A DNA stretch of 58,444 bases. Origin: Bacteroidales bacterium. Its GTDB lineage: Bacteria; Bacteroidota; Bacteroidia; Bacteroidales; GWA2-32-17. The notes beneath the pieces were generated by a model that saw nothing but the letters and a program-made list of their open reading frames with translations, searched no databases and had not been told where the DNA came from. The number at the start of each line of letters is the position of its first letter. Position 1 is the first letter of the stretch. Below are positions 26,792 through 37,100 of the stretch, piece after piece. Both the position numbers and the translations under genes were made by a program. The DNA lies in assembly GCA_026416095.1 (NCBI GenBank), contig JAOAFV010000001.1:1-58444 (forward strand). Direction: 5' to 3'.

Positions 26792-27367
26792 ATGAAAAAC
26801 AAAAAATCACTGAAACAATATAATAATATTTATTACTCTAGGAAAGGCGACCAAGGTTATACTTGTTTAATTAGCGGCGAAAAAGTTGCAAAATCCGACA
26901 CTCGCATAATGGCTTATGGCTCGGTTGATGAACTTATTGCCTTCGTGAGTTTGCTTTATAACAACATACAAAACAATGAAATAAAAGAACATTTGCTATT
27001 TATTATGAATAAACTAATGAATGTAGCCTGCCAACTCGCTAGTAATAATGATAAACTCGCTAAAAAATTACCAGATATAAAAAAAGAAGATGTAGAAAAA
27101 CTAGAAAATTTTATTAACTTGCTTACAAAAGAACTTCCACTTCTTAAAGATTTTATTTTACCAATAGGAAGTACTTTAATTTCTTATGCACATATTTGTA
27201 GAACTGTATGTCGCAGATGTGAAACTATTATTGTTAAGCTAACTCACGAAAAATCTGTTGATCCTCATATTCTTTCATTTATTAATAGACTATCGTCTTA
27301 TTTTTTTATACTTGCAAGATATTTAGCTTATATGCACAATATCAAAGAAACAACGTGGAGCAAGTGA
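26792..27367 (+). CDS. Cob(I)alamin adenosyltransferase, PduO-type
   Basis: A 191-residue ATP:cob(I)alamin adenosyltransferase that makes adenosylcobalamin for B12-dependent enzymes. It shows the N-terminal ATP-binding motif RKGDQGYTCLISGEKVAKSD (TRTGDxG-like; lysine replaces threonine), RIMAYGSVDELIAF, and the C-terminal HICRTVCRRCETIIVKL. The latter retains the arginine-rich signature with cysteine in place of alanine. Length is normal. It follows the broken ABC ATPase after 8 bases and is the last gene before a convergent neighbour. Confidence 0.9.
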   Translation: MKNKKSLKQYNNIYYSRKGDQGYTCLISGEKVAKSDTRIMAYGSVDELIAFVSLLYNNIQNNEIKEHLLFIMNKLMNVACQLASNNDKLAKKLPDIKKEDVEKLENFINLLTKELPLLKDFILPIGSTLISYAHICRTVCRRCETIIVKLTHEKSVDPHILSFINRLSSYFFILARYLAYMHNIKETTWSK

Positions 27368-27382
27368 TTTAGTAAGTAATTT

Positions 27383-28030
27383 TTACCATCCTGGCCCAAG
27401 GTCGCCTATTACTATTCTAATAAAATCTACAAATACCCATATGCCCAAAGCTAACCATATCAAATAACCAATAAAAAACCAAAAAGTGAACAAACCCACA
27501 CAAAACATTACAAGCTGAATTATTCCTTTCCTTTTGTTACCTAAATAAAAGCTATGGATTCCTAACATTCCAAGGAAAAGACATAGTAAAAGTGCAATAA
27601 TCTGATCTTTTTCACCACCTTTTTTCTTTATTACCTTGCATTCTGGCAAATACATTGTTTTGTTATTTAACGATTTTTGTATACTCTTAAATACTTCAGT
27701 CCTCGATATTGTAAAGGTATATCTTATTCCATTATAGCTAGTATTCGAAACTAAAATATCGTAATCATTTGATCTCTTTAAGTTATAGTCATAAATTACA
27801 TTTTGCTTTATTTCATTAATTTCCTGATTTTGTTGTATACTTTCGCTTGTCAAGGGTATTTTGTTCATGTAATCATTTACCACCGGAAATTTGCCAACGG
27901 ATGCTTCTTTTTCAACATTTTTACTTTTTAAATCAATGTAATAACCTGGTAAATATTGCCTTTTAATAACCGTACAACCTGTAAAAATTATCAACAATAA
28001 AACAACACGAGTTAAACTTAAATTTTTCAT
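27383..28030 (-). CDS. TM2-domain lipoprotein
   Basis: The preferred ATG is 28030, giving a 215-residue protein with signal peptide and lipobox IIFTGC. An earlier TTG at 28045 lies inside a promoter -7 box and is rejected. The middle is hydrophilic, then a TM2 domain at the C-terminus (about 138-210): LFLGMLGIHSFYLGNKRKG followed by two or three membrane helices. TM2 proteins are small membrane proteins of uncertain function. The combination of lipidation and TM2 suggests an inner-membrane protein with a tethered N-terminus. I cannot assign a role. Confidence 0.75.
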   Translation of the reverse strand: MKNLSLTRVVLLLIIFTGCTVIKRQYLPGYYIDLKSKNVEKEASVGKFPVVNDYMNKIPLTSESIQQNQEINEIKQNVIYDYNLKRSNDYDILVSNTSYNGIRYTFTISRTEVFKSIQKSLNNKTMYLPECKVIKKKGGEKDQIIALLLCLFLGMLGIHSFYLGNKRKGIIQLVMFCVGLFTFWFFIGYLIWLALGIWVFVDFIRIVIGDLGPGW

Positions 28031-28042
28031 AAAAATTTTTTT

Positions 28043-28050
28043 CAAAGATA
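28043..28050 (-). promoter_or_regulatory. -7 box of the TM2 lipoprotein gene
   Basis: TATCTTTG on the minus strand matches TAnnTTTG exactly, 12 bases before the ATG at 28030. It overlaps an in-frame TTG at 28045, which is therefore unlikely to be the start. No clear -33 element seen. Confidence 0.45.
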
Positions 28051-28809
28051 AATAAAATTTTTTTAGTTAATATCTTTAACAAAATAAATATTTTTAACAA
28101 GTTGAAGATTTCCCTAATTTTTTACTACCAAGAAAATTTTTTTTATTTAATTTTACTAGTTTTTTAAACATTACTAAAAATACTATTTTTATTAGTATTG
28201 GTGTAATTCTTTTTTTAGTGAACAACAAATTAAGTTCGCAAAGAAAAAACATTGTTAAACTCAATGATGTGATTTTACATCGCTATAATTTATTGGATTA
28301 TCATATTTGTAGATTTTGTAAAGGAAATATTTGACAAAAAAGTAATAACAGATTAATTGTTGGAAAAAGTTTTAATCTACGTTAAAACCTTAAAGTAAAA
28401 TATAAAGCAAAAGTTATTATGAACACGTCTGCAATTTTATACGACAAATATTTTCTTTAAAAGTGTTATAAAGTTTAATTCGACATTAAAAATGTTTTCA
28501 ACTTTTTTTTTCATTTTGATACAACTTAGTTATAAATTTTATCTCGACCTTGAAGATATTTTAAATAACGAATTTAAAGAAATAATAAACACGTATAGAT
28601 TGGATTAACTCTTTCAGCGAATAAATTGAAAATCTTAATTTTATACAGATTGAAAAAGTTATTTAACACTATCAGTTGATAACTTTTAATGAAAAAGATT
28701 AAAATTTAAACAAATCGCAGCAATTAGAAAAATTGTAAATTAGAAAATAATGTGTGTGAAATACCATAAATAAGCAATTATTAATTATTTAAATATTCTT
28801 CCATTTTTT
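28051..28809. pseudogene. Gene-poor 760-bp gap with possible decayed coding fragments
   Basis: No complete gene is visible. On the plus strand an open stretch ends at the TGA of 28332-28334 and includes a signal-peptide-like segment (FISIGVILFLVNNKLSSQ) similar to other signal peptides here, followed by RKNIVKLNDVILHRYN. After the stop the same and shifted frames continue with QKSNNRLIVGKSFNLR, KVKYKAKVIMNTSAILYDKY and, from an ATG at 28492, KFYLDLEDILNNEFKEII, which reads like the helical end of a protein. Broken frames in one direction over 500 bases suggest a degraded gene for a secreted protein. Base composition alone could mimic this, so confidence is low. Confidence 0.35.
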
Positions 28810-29469
28810 TCAATTTATACTGTTTTTTTTCTCGTTAATTTTTTTTAGGTTCTCTATTTCTTTTAATTTTTCTTGTTTTAATCTTTCTACTTCATTTTTA
28901 AGATCTTCAATATCTTTTTTCGCCTTTTCAATTAAATTTGTCCATTTTTTAATGTCTTCTTCCAGATTGTTTATTTTTTTAGTCTTATCGTTTATTTCAT
29001 TTTCATAATTTTTTATTATTTTTTCTTGCTCATTTATTTGAGTATTTATTGCCTCTATTGCTTGTTCTTTTGCGAAGTTATATAAAATATCGTACGCTTC
29101 TTTGTATTGTTTACTATGATCTTTTTTATTTAAATAAGCTCCTCCTAAATCAAAACCTACAATCATAATAGTACCATTTTTCATTTCTTCAAAACGTGAA
29201 TATATGTCAATAGGGTTTTCTGATATTTTCTTTATTATTGCATTATCTGCAAACTGTTCATTATCTCCTTTAACCTTTGCATCGTAGCTTTTTGTCAATT
29301 TTTTCCATGCTTGCAAAACATCTTTTTGTTTTGCTTCTGGAATTGTTACAATAAAACAACTATTATTTCCATTACCTATAGTTTGTTCATCATCTTTTAT
29401 TATTATTTTTTGTGAATGCACTATCGAATTAAAAAAAATAAAAAAAACAATCAACGTATTTATAAACAT
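28810..29469 (-). CDS. Secreted coiled-coil protein, unknown function
   Basis: About 219 residues from the ATG at 29469, chosen because AAAGGAG lies 8 bases upstream and the frame then begins with a clean signal peptide (MFINTLIVFFIFFNSIVHSQ). Starts at 29487 and 29511 would place charged residues ahead of it. Mature residues form an alpha/beta region (about 20-125) with a glycine-rich turn (VGFDLGGAYLN), then an uninterrupted coiled coil of about 90 residues rich in K, E, N and I. I recognise no family. The gene is transcribed with thpR, whose stop at 29490 lies 21 bases upstream. Confidence 0.7.
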   Translation of the reverse strand: MFINTLIVFFIFFNSIVHSQKIIIKDDEQTIGNGNNSCFIVTIPEAKQKDVLQAWKKLTKSYDAKVKGDNEQFADNAIIKKISENPIDIYSRFEEMKNGTIMIVGFDLGGAYLNKKDHSKQYKEAYDILYNFAKEQAIEAINTQINEQEKIIKNYENEINDKTKKINNLEEDIKKWTNLIEKAKKDIEDLKNEVERLKQEKLKEIENLKKINEKKNSIN

Positions 29470-29474
29470 ATTTA

Positions 29475-29481
29475 CTACTCC
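29475..29481 (-). promoter_or_regulatory. Ribosome binding site deciding the start at 29469
   Basis: The minus strand reads AAAGGAG followed by TAGTAAAT and the ATG at 29469-29467. Such a site is uncommon in this window and supports this start over two upstream in-frame ATGs. Confidence 0.55.
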
Positions 29482-29489
29482 TTTCATAA

Positions 29490-30041
29490 TCACACAAGTT
29501 TTATGCTCCATATTTTTTCGTAAATAGGACCATCATGAGTAAGTGTGCTTTTATATAAAAATAGATCTTGCAATACCACAGGATAATGATCAATCTGTTG
29601 GGCTAATAATTTATGATACTTGTTAATATCGAAATGTTGTTTTACTCTTCCAAAAGTGACATGAGGTACAAACAATCTTTTATCAATTTCGTAATTTAAC
29701 GACTTTATTATTTTCCGACATTTATTAACTAATAATTCAAATTCTAAATTATAGTTTAATTTAATTCCAATAACCGAAGGTTTTCGAGGTAAACCAAAAA
29801 CAAAGTATCCTTCGATATATGAATTTATTTGTTTCATGTTATTAAGGCATTCATCAAAATTTTTTATTAGCACTTGAATTTCGTCTTGTTCAATTTCGCC
29901 AAAAAAATGAATTGTAACATGCAAGTTGCCAACTTCTGAATATTTAATTTTTTCATCCTGTAACAATTTAGCAGCTTTTAAGTATAAATTATGTATTTCG
30001 TTAGTTAGAGTTACAGGTAATGCCATAAAACACCTTGGCAT
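29490..30041 (-). CDS. thpR: RNA 2',3'-cyclic phosphodiesterase / 2'-5' RNA ligase family
   Basis: A 183-residue two-histidine phosphoesterase. Both H-x-T motifs are present: L-H41-V-T43-I-H-F-F-G and, near residue 128, PHVTFG. The N-terminus CFMALPV fits the first strand of LigT/ThpR. Family members hydrolyse 2',3'-cyclic phosphates of RNA; a physiological role is unclear. Expressed from a back-to-back promoter with elbB and followed by the coiled-coil gene. Confidence 0.88.
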   Translation of the reverse strand: MPRCFMALPVTLTNEIHNLYLKAAKLLQDEKIKYSEVGNLHVTIHFFGEIEQDEIQVLIKNFDECLNNMKQINSYIEGYFVFGLPRKPSVIGIKLNYNLEFELLVNKCRKIIKSLNYEIDKRLFVPHVTFGRVKQHFDINKYHKLLAQQIDHYPVVLQDLFLYKSTLTHDGPIYEKIWSIKLV

Positions 30042-30050
30042 TTTTTATTT

Positions 30051-30071
30051 CAAATATAATAAATATATTTG
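30051..30071. promoter_or_regulatory. Back-to-back -7 boxes between thpR and elbB
   Basis: TATATTTG is found on the plus strand at 30064-30071 and on the minus strand at 30058-30051, giving perfect 8-bp inverted arms around a 5-base centre. Each box has a TTTT (one mismatch to TTTG) at about the right -33 distance (30041-30044 for plus, 30081-30078 for minus). The two promoters overlap, so polymerase could probably occupy only one at a time. Confidence 0.55.
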
Positions 30072-30095
30072 CTAAATAAAAAAGAAAATAGTGCC

Positions 30096-30761
30096 ATGAA
30101 AACTAAAAAAATTGCTGTTATATTAGCAGGCTGTGGAGTTTACGATGGTTCTGAAATTCATGAAGCTACCTTAACATTACTTGCTATTTCCAAATTAGGG
30201 GCAACCTACGAATTATTTGCTCCTGATATTGATCAATACGACGTAATAAATCACTTGACTGGACAGCCCATGAACGAAAAGCGAAATGTTTTAGTTGAAG
30301 CCGCTCGAATTGCAAGAGGGAAAATTAAACCACTAAATTATTACAAAGCAAGCGAATTCGATGCGTTAATAATTCCAGGAGGGTATGGGGCAGCTAAAAA
30401 TCTATCGACCTTTGCTATTGATAACGAAAACATGAAAGTTAACGAACAGGTTGAACGAGCTATTATAGATACCGCAAAATTAGGTAAACCAATAGGTGCA
30501 TGGTGCATTTCTCCAGTAATTTTAGCTAAAGTACTTGGAAAAATAAACATTACATTAGGCCAAAACAACAATGTAGTAGACGTAATTACTAAATTTGGTG
30601 CCAATCATGTTACAACAAATCCCACCGAGATTGCCATCGATAAAACAAATAAAATTGTCACTACTCCTTGTTACATGCTTGAATCTACTATTGCTCAAGT
30701 TTACGATGGTATTGAAAATGCTGTAAGAGAAATTTTAAAACTTACTTTAACTTTAAGTTAA
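30096..30761 (+). CDS. elbB: ElbB-like (DJ-1/PfpI superfamily) protein
   Basis: A 221-residue protein from the ATG at 30096; an upstream in-frame TTG at 30069 lies inside the promoter and is rejected. It begins KKIAVILAGCGVYDGSEIHEA, the ElbB hallmark, with IIPGGYGAAKNL in the nucleophile-elbow region and GKPIGAWCISPVILAKVLG holding the predicted nucleophilic cysteine (C-I-S-P; C-I-A-P in E. coli). ElbB has been reported as a glyoxalase-like enzyme and linked to isoprenoid synthesis. Only the family assignment is secure. It sits 19 bases before mfd and may be co-transcribed. Confidence 0.88.
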   Translation: MKTKKIAVILAGCGVYDGSEIHEATLTLLAISKLGATYELFAPDIDQYDVINHLTGQPMNEKRNVLVEAARIARGKIKPLNYYKASEFDALIIPGGYGAAKNLSTFAIDNENMKVNEQVERAIIDTAKLGKPIGAWCISPVILAKVLGKINITLGQNNNVVDVITKFGANHVTTNPTEIAIDKTNKIVTTPCYMLESTIAQVYDGIENAVREILKLTLTLS

Positions 30762-30780
30762 TTTTTTCCTTATATTGCTA

Positions 30781-33700
30781 ATGCTTATCGATTACTATCT
30801 TAACCATCCTATAATTAACGAGTTACTTAAAACTTTAACCGAAGGTAACCAAAAAATAAATATAAAAAAATTTAAAGGTTCGTCTTTATCTTTTTTTATC
30901 TCAGCATTTTACAAAATTTCGAAAAGAAGTATTTTATTTATTTCTCACGATATTGAACACGCTTTGTATGTTTTTTCCGATATTCATTCTAATAATTGTG
31001 TCGACAATTTATTTTTTTTTCCATCTTCTTTTAAGAGAAAAATAAAAAACAATCATTTTACCGAAAGCTTTGTAGTTTTAAGAAATAAATGTTTGAATGC
31101 CTTAACTGAACACAAACATGTTATGATAATTTCATACCCCGAAGCCCTATTAGAAAAACTTCCAGAAGATTCAAATGCTACTCAATTAAAACTAAAAGTT
31201 GGCGATAAAATAGATATCGATTTTCTTGAAGAGTTTTTACAAGAATATAATTTTACATATTCCGATTTTGTTACCACTCCTGGCGAGTACTCACGACGAG
31301 GAATGCTCATTGATGTGTTTTCTTATTCTTCAGAAACTCCATATAGAATAGAAATTAGAAACGATATTGTTTATTCAATTAGAAATTTTGACGTTGAAAC
31401 ACAAGTATCCGATAAAAAATTAAATGAAATAACTATTGTTCCAAATGTCTATAATAATAAGGAAATAAAACTAACAAAATCGTTTTTCGATTTTATACCT
31501 TCTAATACTATTATAATTACCAACGACTTTGCTTTCTTCGAAGAAAAAATAAAAACCTTTACTCAAGTATTGCTAAACGACAATGTATCTTGCTTCACTT
31601 ATCAAGATATTTTAACTTATTTAAATAAGTTTATATGGTTAAATAATGGCATGCACAACACAAATTGCGATTATTATTTAAATGTAGATACTTCTGTTCA
31701 ACCCTCTTTTAACAAAAATTTCGATATATTTAAAGAAAATATTAATTATTACTACGAAAATTTTTATAAAGTTTATTTATCTGTTCACAACGAAGCTCAA
31801 AAACAAAGAATAGAAGATATACTAAAAAACATTAATTTATTAAACAAATTAAGTATTATCAATAACTATGTTAGCTATGGTTTTATCGACGATAACTTAA
31901 AAATATTATGTTATACAGAACACGAATTTAACGAGCGCTTTATAAAACATAAACTTCAAGATAAAATAATTAAAAATTATAATATCATTTTAGATGAATT
32001 TTATTCTCTTAAACCTGGCGATTATGTGGTTCACTGCGATCATGGCATAGGTATATTTGGGGGCATAGAAAAAATCGAAGTAAACGGGAAAGTACAAGAA
32101 AAAATAAAAATAGTTTTTAAAGATAATGCATTACTATATGTAAGTATAAATAATATTCACAAAATCACAAAATACAAGAGCAGTAATAATGAACAACCAA
32201 AACTAAGTAAGCTGGGGAGCGGAGCATGGATAAAACTAAAAGAGCAAACAAAAAACAAAGTAAAAGACATAGCAAGAGATTTAATAAAACTTTATGCTGC
32301 CCGTTTAAAGCAAAAAGGATTTGCTTTTTCGCCAGATTCATACCTACAAGAAGAACTTGAATCTTCGTTTTTTTATGAAGACACACCCGATCAATACAGA
32401 GCAAATAAAGAAATAAAGCAAGACATGGAAAAACCTTACCCAATGGACCGATTGATTTGTGGCGATGTAGGATTTGGTAAAACTGAACTCGCAATAAGAG
32501 CAGCATTTAAAGCCGTTGCCGATAATAAGCAAGTTGCAGTTCTTGTGCCCACAACAATACTTGCATTCCAACATTACTTGACATTTAAAGAAAGATTAGC
32601 AAAGTTTCCTGTAAACATCGAATATTTAACAAGAAAAAAATCGAATACAGAAGTAAAAAAAATACTTGAAAACTTAAAAACCGGTAAAATCGACATAATA
32701 ATAGGCACACACAAGCTTTTAGGCAAAGACGTTGCCTTTAAAGATCTTGGACTACTCATAATCGATGAAGAACAAAAATTTGGAGTTGCTCATAAAGAAC
32801 ATCTAAGAAAACTTAAAACTAATGTCGACACCTTAACCCTTACTGCCACCCCTATACCTCGTACATTACACTTTTCACTTATTGGAGCAAGAGATATTTC
32901 TATTCTACAAACACCACCTCTCAATCGCCAACCAATAGTAACCGAAGTGCATGTTTACAACGAACAAATTATTAAGGAAGCAATAGAATTTGAAATAAGC
33001 CGAGAAGGTCAAGTGTTTTTTATACATAACAGAATTGAAACCATTTACCACATGTATAATAAACTACGTAATTTAATGCCTTCAATAAGAATTACTGTGG
33101 CTCATGGAAGAATGAAACCCGTTGAAATAGAAGATATTATACTTAAATTCATGGAAGGCGATTACGATGTTTTATTATGCACTACTATAATTGAAAACGG
33201 CATTGATATACCAAATGCAAATACTATTATTATAAACGATGGGCACTTATTTGGTTTAAGCGATTTACATCAGCTCCGTGGAAGAGTTGGTCGTACGAAT
33301 AGAAAAGCATATTGCTATATTTTAGTACCTCCTTTCGACACTCTAAGTACCGAAGCACAAAAACGGTTAAAAGCAATTGAAGAATATAGCGACTTAGGTA
33401 GTGGTTTTTATATCGCAATGCACGACCTTGAAATAAGAGGCGCTGGTAATTTGTTAGGCGCAGAACAAAGCGGTTTTATAGCCGAAATGGGCTACGATAC
33501 CTATTTAAAAATTCTACAAGAAGCAATTGAAGAACTAAAAATAGAAGAAGGCTTAACCAATGTGCAGCCAAAAGAAAATGAAAAAAAAGCAAAAATTAAT
33601 TGTATTTTCGAAAGTGATGGCGATTTCTACATCCCAGAAAATTATATTAGCAACACAGCCGAAAGAATAAAATTGTATAGAGAACTTGATTCATTAACAA

Positions 33701-34065
33701 CAGACGACGAAATTAATAACTTAATAATTAAAGTAGAAGATAGATTTGGACCAATTCCAGAAGAATTTTTCGGCTTGTTTAAGATACTGAAAATACGTCA
33801 GATTGGTTCTTCACTCGGGTTTGAAAAAATTGTTCACAAAAATAATCAATTGATATGTTTCTTCCCATCTAATAAAAACTCAGAATATTACGAAACCAAT
33901 ATATTTAAGGAAATACTTAATTTTCTCAAATATCATCACCTGCAAGTTAATTTAAAAGAAAAGAATAATAAATTATACTTGATATTTAGTAATATTAACA
34001 ACTTAGATAAAGTTTTTGAAATATTATCAAAAGTAAATTCATTTGTTTATCAAAAAGTTGTTTGA
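30781..34065 (+). CDS. mfd: Transcription-repair coupling factor Mfd
   Basis: A 1094-residue SF2 translocase. From N to C: UvrB-homology region (about 1-350, with TTPGEYSRRGMLIDVF), the CarD-like RNA polymerase-interaction domain (LKPGDYVVHCDHGIG, about 415), the RecG-like helicase core with Walker A GDVGFGKTE (about 560), DEEQKFG, TATPIPRTLH and the C-terminal TRCF domain. All catalytic motifs look intact. Mfd removes RNA polymerase stalled at lesions and recruits UvrA. The ATG at 30781 is preferred to a TTG two codons earlier. Confidence 0.96.
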   Translation: MLIDYYLNHPIINELLKTLTEGNQKINIKKFKGSSLSFFISAFYKISKRSILFISHDIEHALYVFSDIHSNNCVDNLFFFPSSFKRKIKNNHFTESFVVLRNKCLNALTEHKHVMIISYPEALLEKLPEDSNATQLKLKVGDKIDIDFLEEFLQEYNFTYSDFVTTPGEYSRRGMLIDVFSYSSETPYRIEIRNDIVYSIRNFDVETQVSDKKLNEITIVPNVYNNKEIKLTKSFFDFIPSNTIIITNDFAFFEEKIKTFTQVLLNDNVSCFTYQDILTYLNKFIWLNNGMHNTNCDYYLNVDTSVQPSFNKNFDIFKENINYYYENFYKVYLSVHNEAQKQRIEDILKNINLLNKLSIINNYVSYGFIDDNLKILCYTEHEFNERFIKHKLQDKIIKNYNIILDEFYSLKPGDYVVHCDHGIGIFGGIEKIEVNGKVQEKIKIVFKDNALLYVSINNIHKITKYKSSNNEQPKLSKLGSGAWIKLKEQTKNKVKDIARDLIKLYAARLKQKGFAFSPDSYLQEELESSFFYEDTPDQYRANKEIKQDMEKPYPMDRLICGDVGFGKTELAIRAAFKAVADNKQVAVLVPTTILAFQHYLTFKERLAKFPVNIEYLTRKKSNTEVKKILENLKTGKIDIIIGTHKLLGKDVAFKDLGLLIIDEEQKFGVAHKEHLRKLKTNVDTLTLTATPIPRTLHFSLIGARDISILQTPPLNRQPIVTEVHVYNEQIIKEAIEFEISREGQVFFIHNRIETIYHMYNKLRNLMPSIRITVAHGRMKPVEIEDIILKFMEGDYDVLLCTTIIENGIDIPNANTIIINDGHLFGLSDLHQLRGRVGRTNRKAYCYILVPPFDTLSTEAQKRLKAIEEYSDLGSGFYIAMHDLEIRGAGNLLGAEQSGFIAEMGYDTYLKILQEAIEELKIEEGLTNVQPKENEKKAKINCIFESDGDFYIPENYISNTAERIKLYRELDSLTTDDEINNLIIKVEDRFGPIPEEFFGLFKILKIRQIGSSLGFEKIVHKNNQLICFFPSNKNSEYYETNIFKEILNFLKYHHLQVNLKEKNNKLYLIFSNINNLDKVFEILSKVNSFVYQKVV

Positions 34066-34091
34066 AATGCCCTTTTAAAGTTTTATATTTG
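34061..34091 (+). promoter_or_regulatory. Consensus Bacteroidota promoter of the SprB-repeat adhesin
   Basis: TTTG at 34061-34064, exactly 19 bases, then TATATTTG at 34084-34091. Both elements match the consensus. The ATG follows at 34109. The -33 element overlaps the end of mfd. Confidence 0.7.
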
Positions 34092-34108
34092 CATTAAAAT
34101 ATAAAAAA

Positions 34109-37100
34109 ATGAAAAATTCATTTTTCATAATTTTATTATTTTCTTTGTTTATAACTAAAAATATTAATTCGCAACCACCTGTTGCAGACTTTATTTCAAA
34201 CACTACCTACGCGTGTGTTGGCGAAGCTGTTTTTTATATCGATTTATCTTTAAATGCTACCCAATGGCATTGGATATTTGAAGGAGGCGAACCATACGAA
34301 TCGTTCGAGCAATATCCATTTGTAACTTATTCTTCACCTGGTACATATGATGTTACTTTAATAGTTTCTAATAATAGTGGTAGCGACACAATTACAAAAA
34401 CAAATTACATTTCTATATTTCAAGCAAATCCATACATACATATAAATGTTTCACAAAACCCAATCTGTACAGGCTCTCAAGTTACCTTTACTGCAGAAAT
34501 AATTGATGGAGGTCCTGAACCAGGTTTTATGTGGTTCGTAAATGGCGTTGATGTTCAAGTTTATGAACCCACCTTTACAACTTCTTCGCTAAATAATGGC
34601 GATAATGTTTATTGTGTTTTAACTTCTTCGGAAAATTGTGCTATAAATAATCCTGTTACCTCAAACACAATAGTAATGGAAGTAAACAATAACTTACCTG
34701 TAAGTATTATAATTTTTTCCGATAATACAAGCGCTTGCCCAGGTTCTGCTGTGTATTTTTACTCCCAAACTCAAAATGCCGGAACAAACCCCACCTACTT
34801 ATGGTTAAAAAATGGAGAAGAAATAGGTGATAATAGCCCCACTCTTACATTAACCGATTTTTCTGATGGAGATATTATTAGTTGCTACGTAACGTCATCT
34901 GAACAATGTGTTATAAATAATCCAGCATACTCTAACGAAATTACAGTTGGTGTGTACCCTACTCCTCAATTTTTAATTTCTCATAACGACGTTTTATGTT
35001 ATGGTGAGGCCAGTGGTTCTGCAGAAATAATAATAGACGACCCTCAACAGTATACGTATCTATGGTCTAATGGTGATTTAGTTCATTATATAACTAATCT
35101 TTCAGAAGGCAATTATTCGGTAACCGTTACTAACAATTTTGGTTGTACAGCCCAAGGTAGTGTGTATATTTCTCAACCTCAAGATATTTCAGTGTCATTT
35201 AGTGTAACCAATGCTAATCCTGGAATTAATAATGGTTCAATTACCGCAAGCATAAATGGAGGTACTCCCGATTATAACATATTATGGTTACCTGTTAATA
35301 TCGTAAATACTTTAACAATAAGCAATTTAAGTGCTGGTGAATATACCATAAGCATTACTGATGCTAATGGTTGTACTCACGTAGAAAGTGTATGGGTATA
35401 CGAAAATAATTGTTCTCTTAATTATGTAATAGACTCTTTAAAAAATATTAGCTGTTTTGGATTTTCCGATGGCTATATTTTAATTCACGCAATTAACGGG
35501 CAAGAACCTTATAACTATGTATGGTCTAATGGTAATATTGGTAATGAACTAAGTAACATAACTGCAGGCACTTATATAGTTACTATAACAGATAATTTAA
35601 ACTGTGAACTTATAGATACTATAAACATTATACAACCCTCGCCTTTACAATATTCATTAAACACAATACCTTCTACATGTGGCAATAATAATGGTTCAGC
35701 AACTATTAATGTTAGTGGAGGTATGCCACCATATTATTATGAATGGAACACCGAACCACCTCAATTTACCGAAACTGCCAGCTATTTATCTGCTGGCATA
35801 TATTTTGTTACAATATTAGATGCAAACGGATGCAATTTAACCGTCCAAGTTGAAATATCAGACAATTCGAATTTAACTGTTGAAATTACAACAGTAAATA
35901 ATGTTACTTGTTCTAATATGTGCAACGGAAGTGCAATAATCAATATTGAAGGTGGTACACTTCCTTTTACTATATTATGGAGCAACGGTCAAAACAACGA
36001 TACAATTAATAACCTTTGTGTAGGAAATTATTATGTCACTGTTACCGATGCCAACAATTGTTCTGTCGTTAAAATTCTATCGATTATCGAAGAAAATATT
36101 TTGTCTGTTAGTTCTAATGTTACAAATATATCATGTTACCAAAACTGCAATGGTAGCATAACCTTAAGTGTAAGTGGAGGGGTTACTCCTTATTCATTTT
36201 TATGGTCTATACCTGGCCAAACAACTCCCAACTTAACAAATCTATGCGCTGGTCAGTATTCTTTCACTGTAACCGATGCAACAGGATGTAGTGTTATAAA
36301 TACTTTAAACATATCGGAACCTTCTTCGTTGAACATTCAATTTAATATTGTACAACCTACCTGTGGCCAAAATAATGGTATAATAACTGCCAACGTAAGT
36401 GGAGGAACTGCTCCTTACACCTATTTATGGAATACTCAACCCCCTCAAAATACACAAACAGTTAGCAACCTATCTTCAGGTACATACATAGTAACTGTTA
36501 CCGATGCCAATAATTGCACAAAAACAAATTCTATTTTATTAACAGCTATACCTTTTTCTGTTATTATAGATTCAATAAAACATGTAACGTGCTTTGGGGG
36601 CAACAATGGGTATGTTCACCTAAATATACAAGGCACACCACCATATACTATTCAATGGTATCCGGCTGGCATTAATACTTCAAGTTTATCGGCTGGGACT
36701 TATTATTATACAGTAACCGACATGTTAGGTTGCAATTCAATTGGTAATTTTACAATAACGCAACCACAACCTTTGGTAATTAATGTATCTGTTACAAATG
36801 CAAGTTGTGGCTTAAATAATGGAAGTGCTATAGCTTATGTTAATGGCGGTGTAGCACCTTATTCTTTTTCATGGAATACAAATCCGCCACAAAATACTCA
36901 ATCAATACAAAACTTATCGGCAGGTATTTATATTGTTACAGTTACAGACGCCAATGGATGCACAAAAACAGCAACAGCTATTGTACAATCGCAAAGTAAT
37001 TTAAACATAATACTCGATACTTTAGTTAATGTAACATGTTATGGTTACTCAAATGGCATTATATCTATTCATACAACTGGAGGAACACCTCCATATTCTT

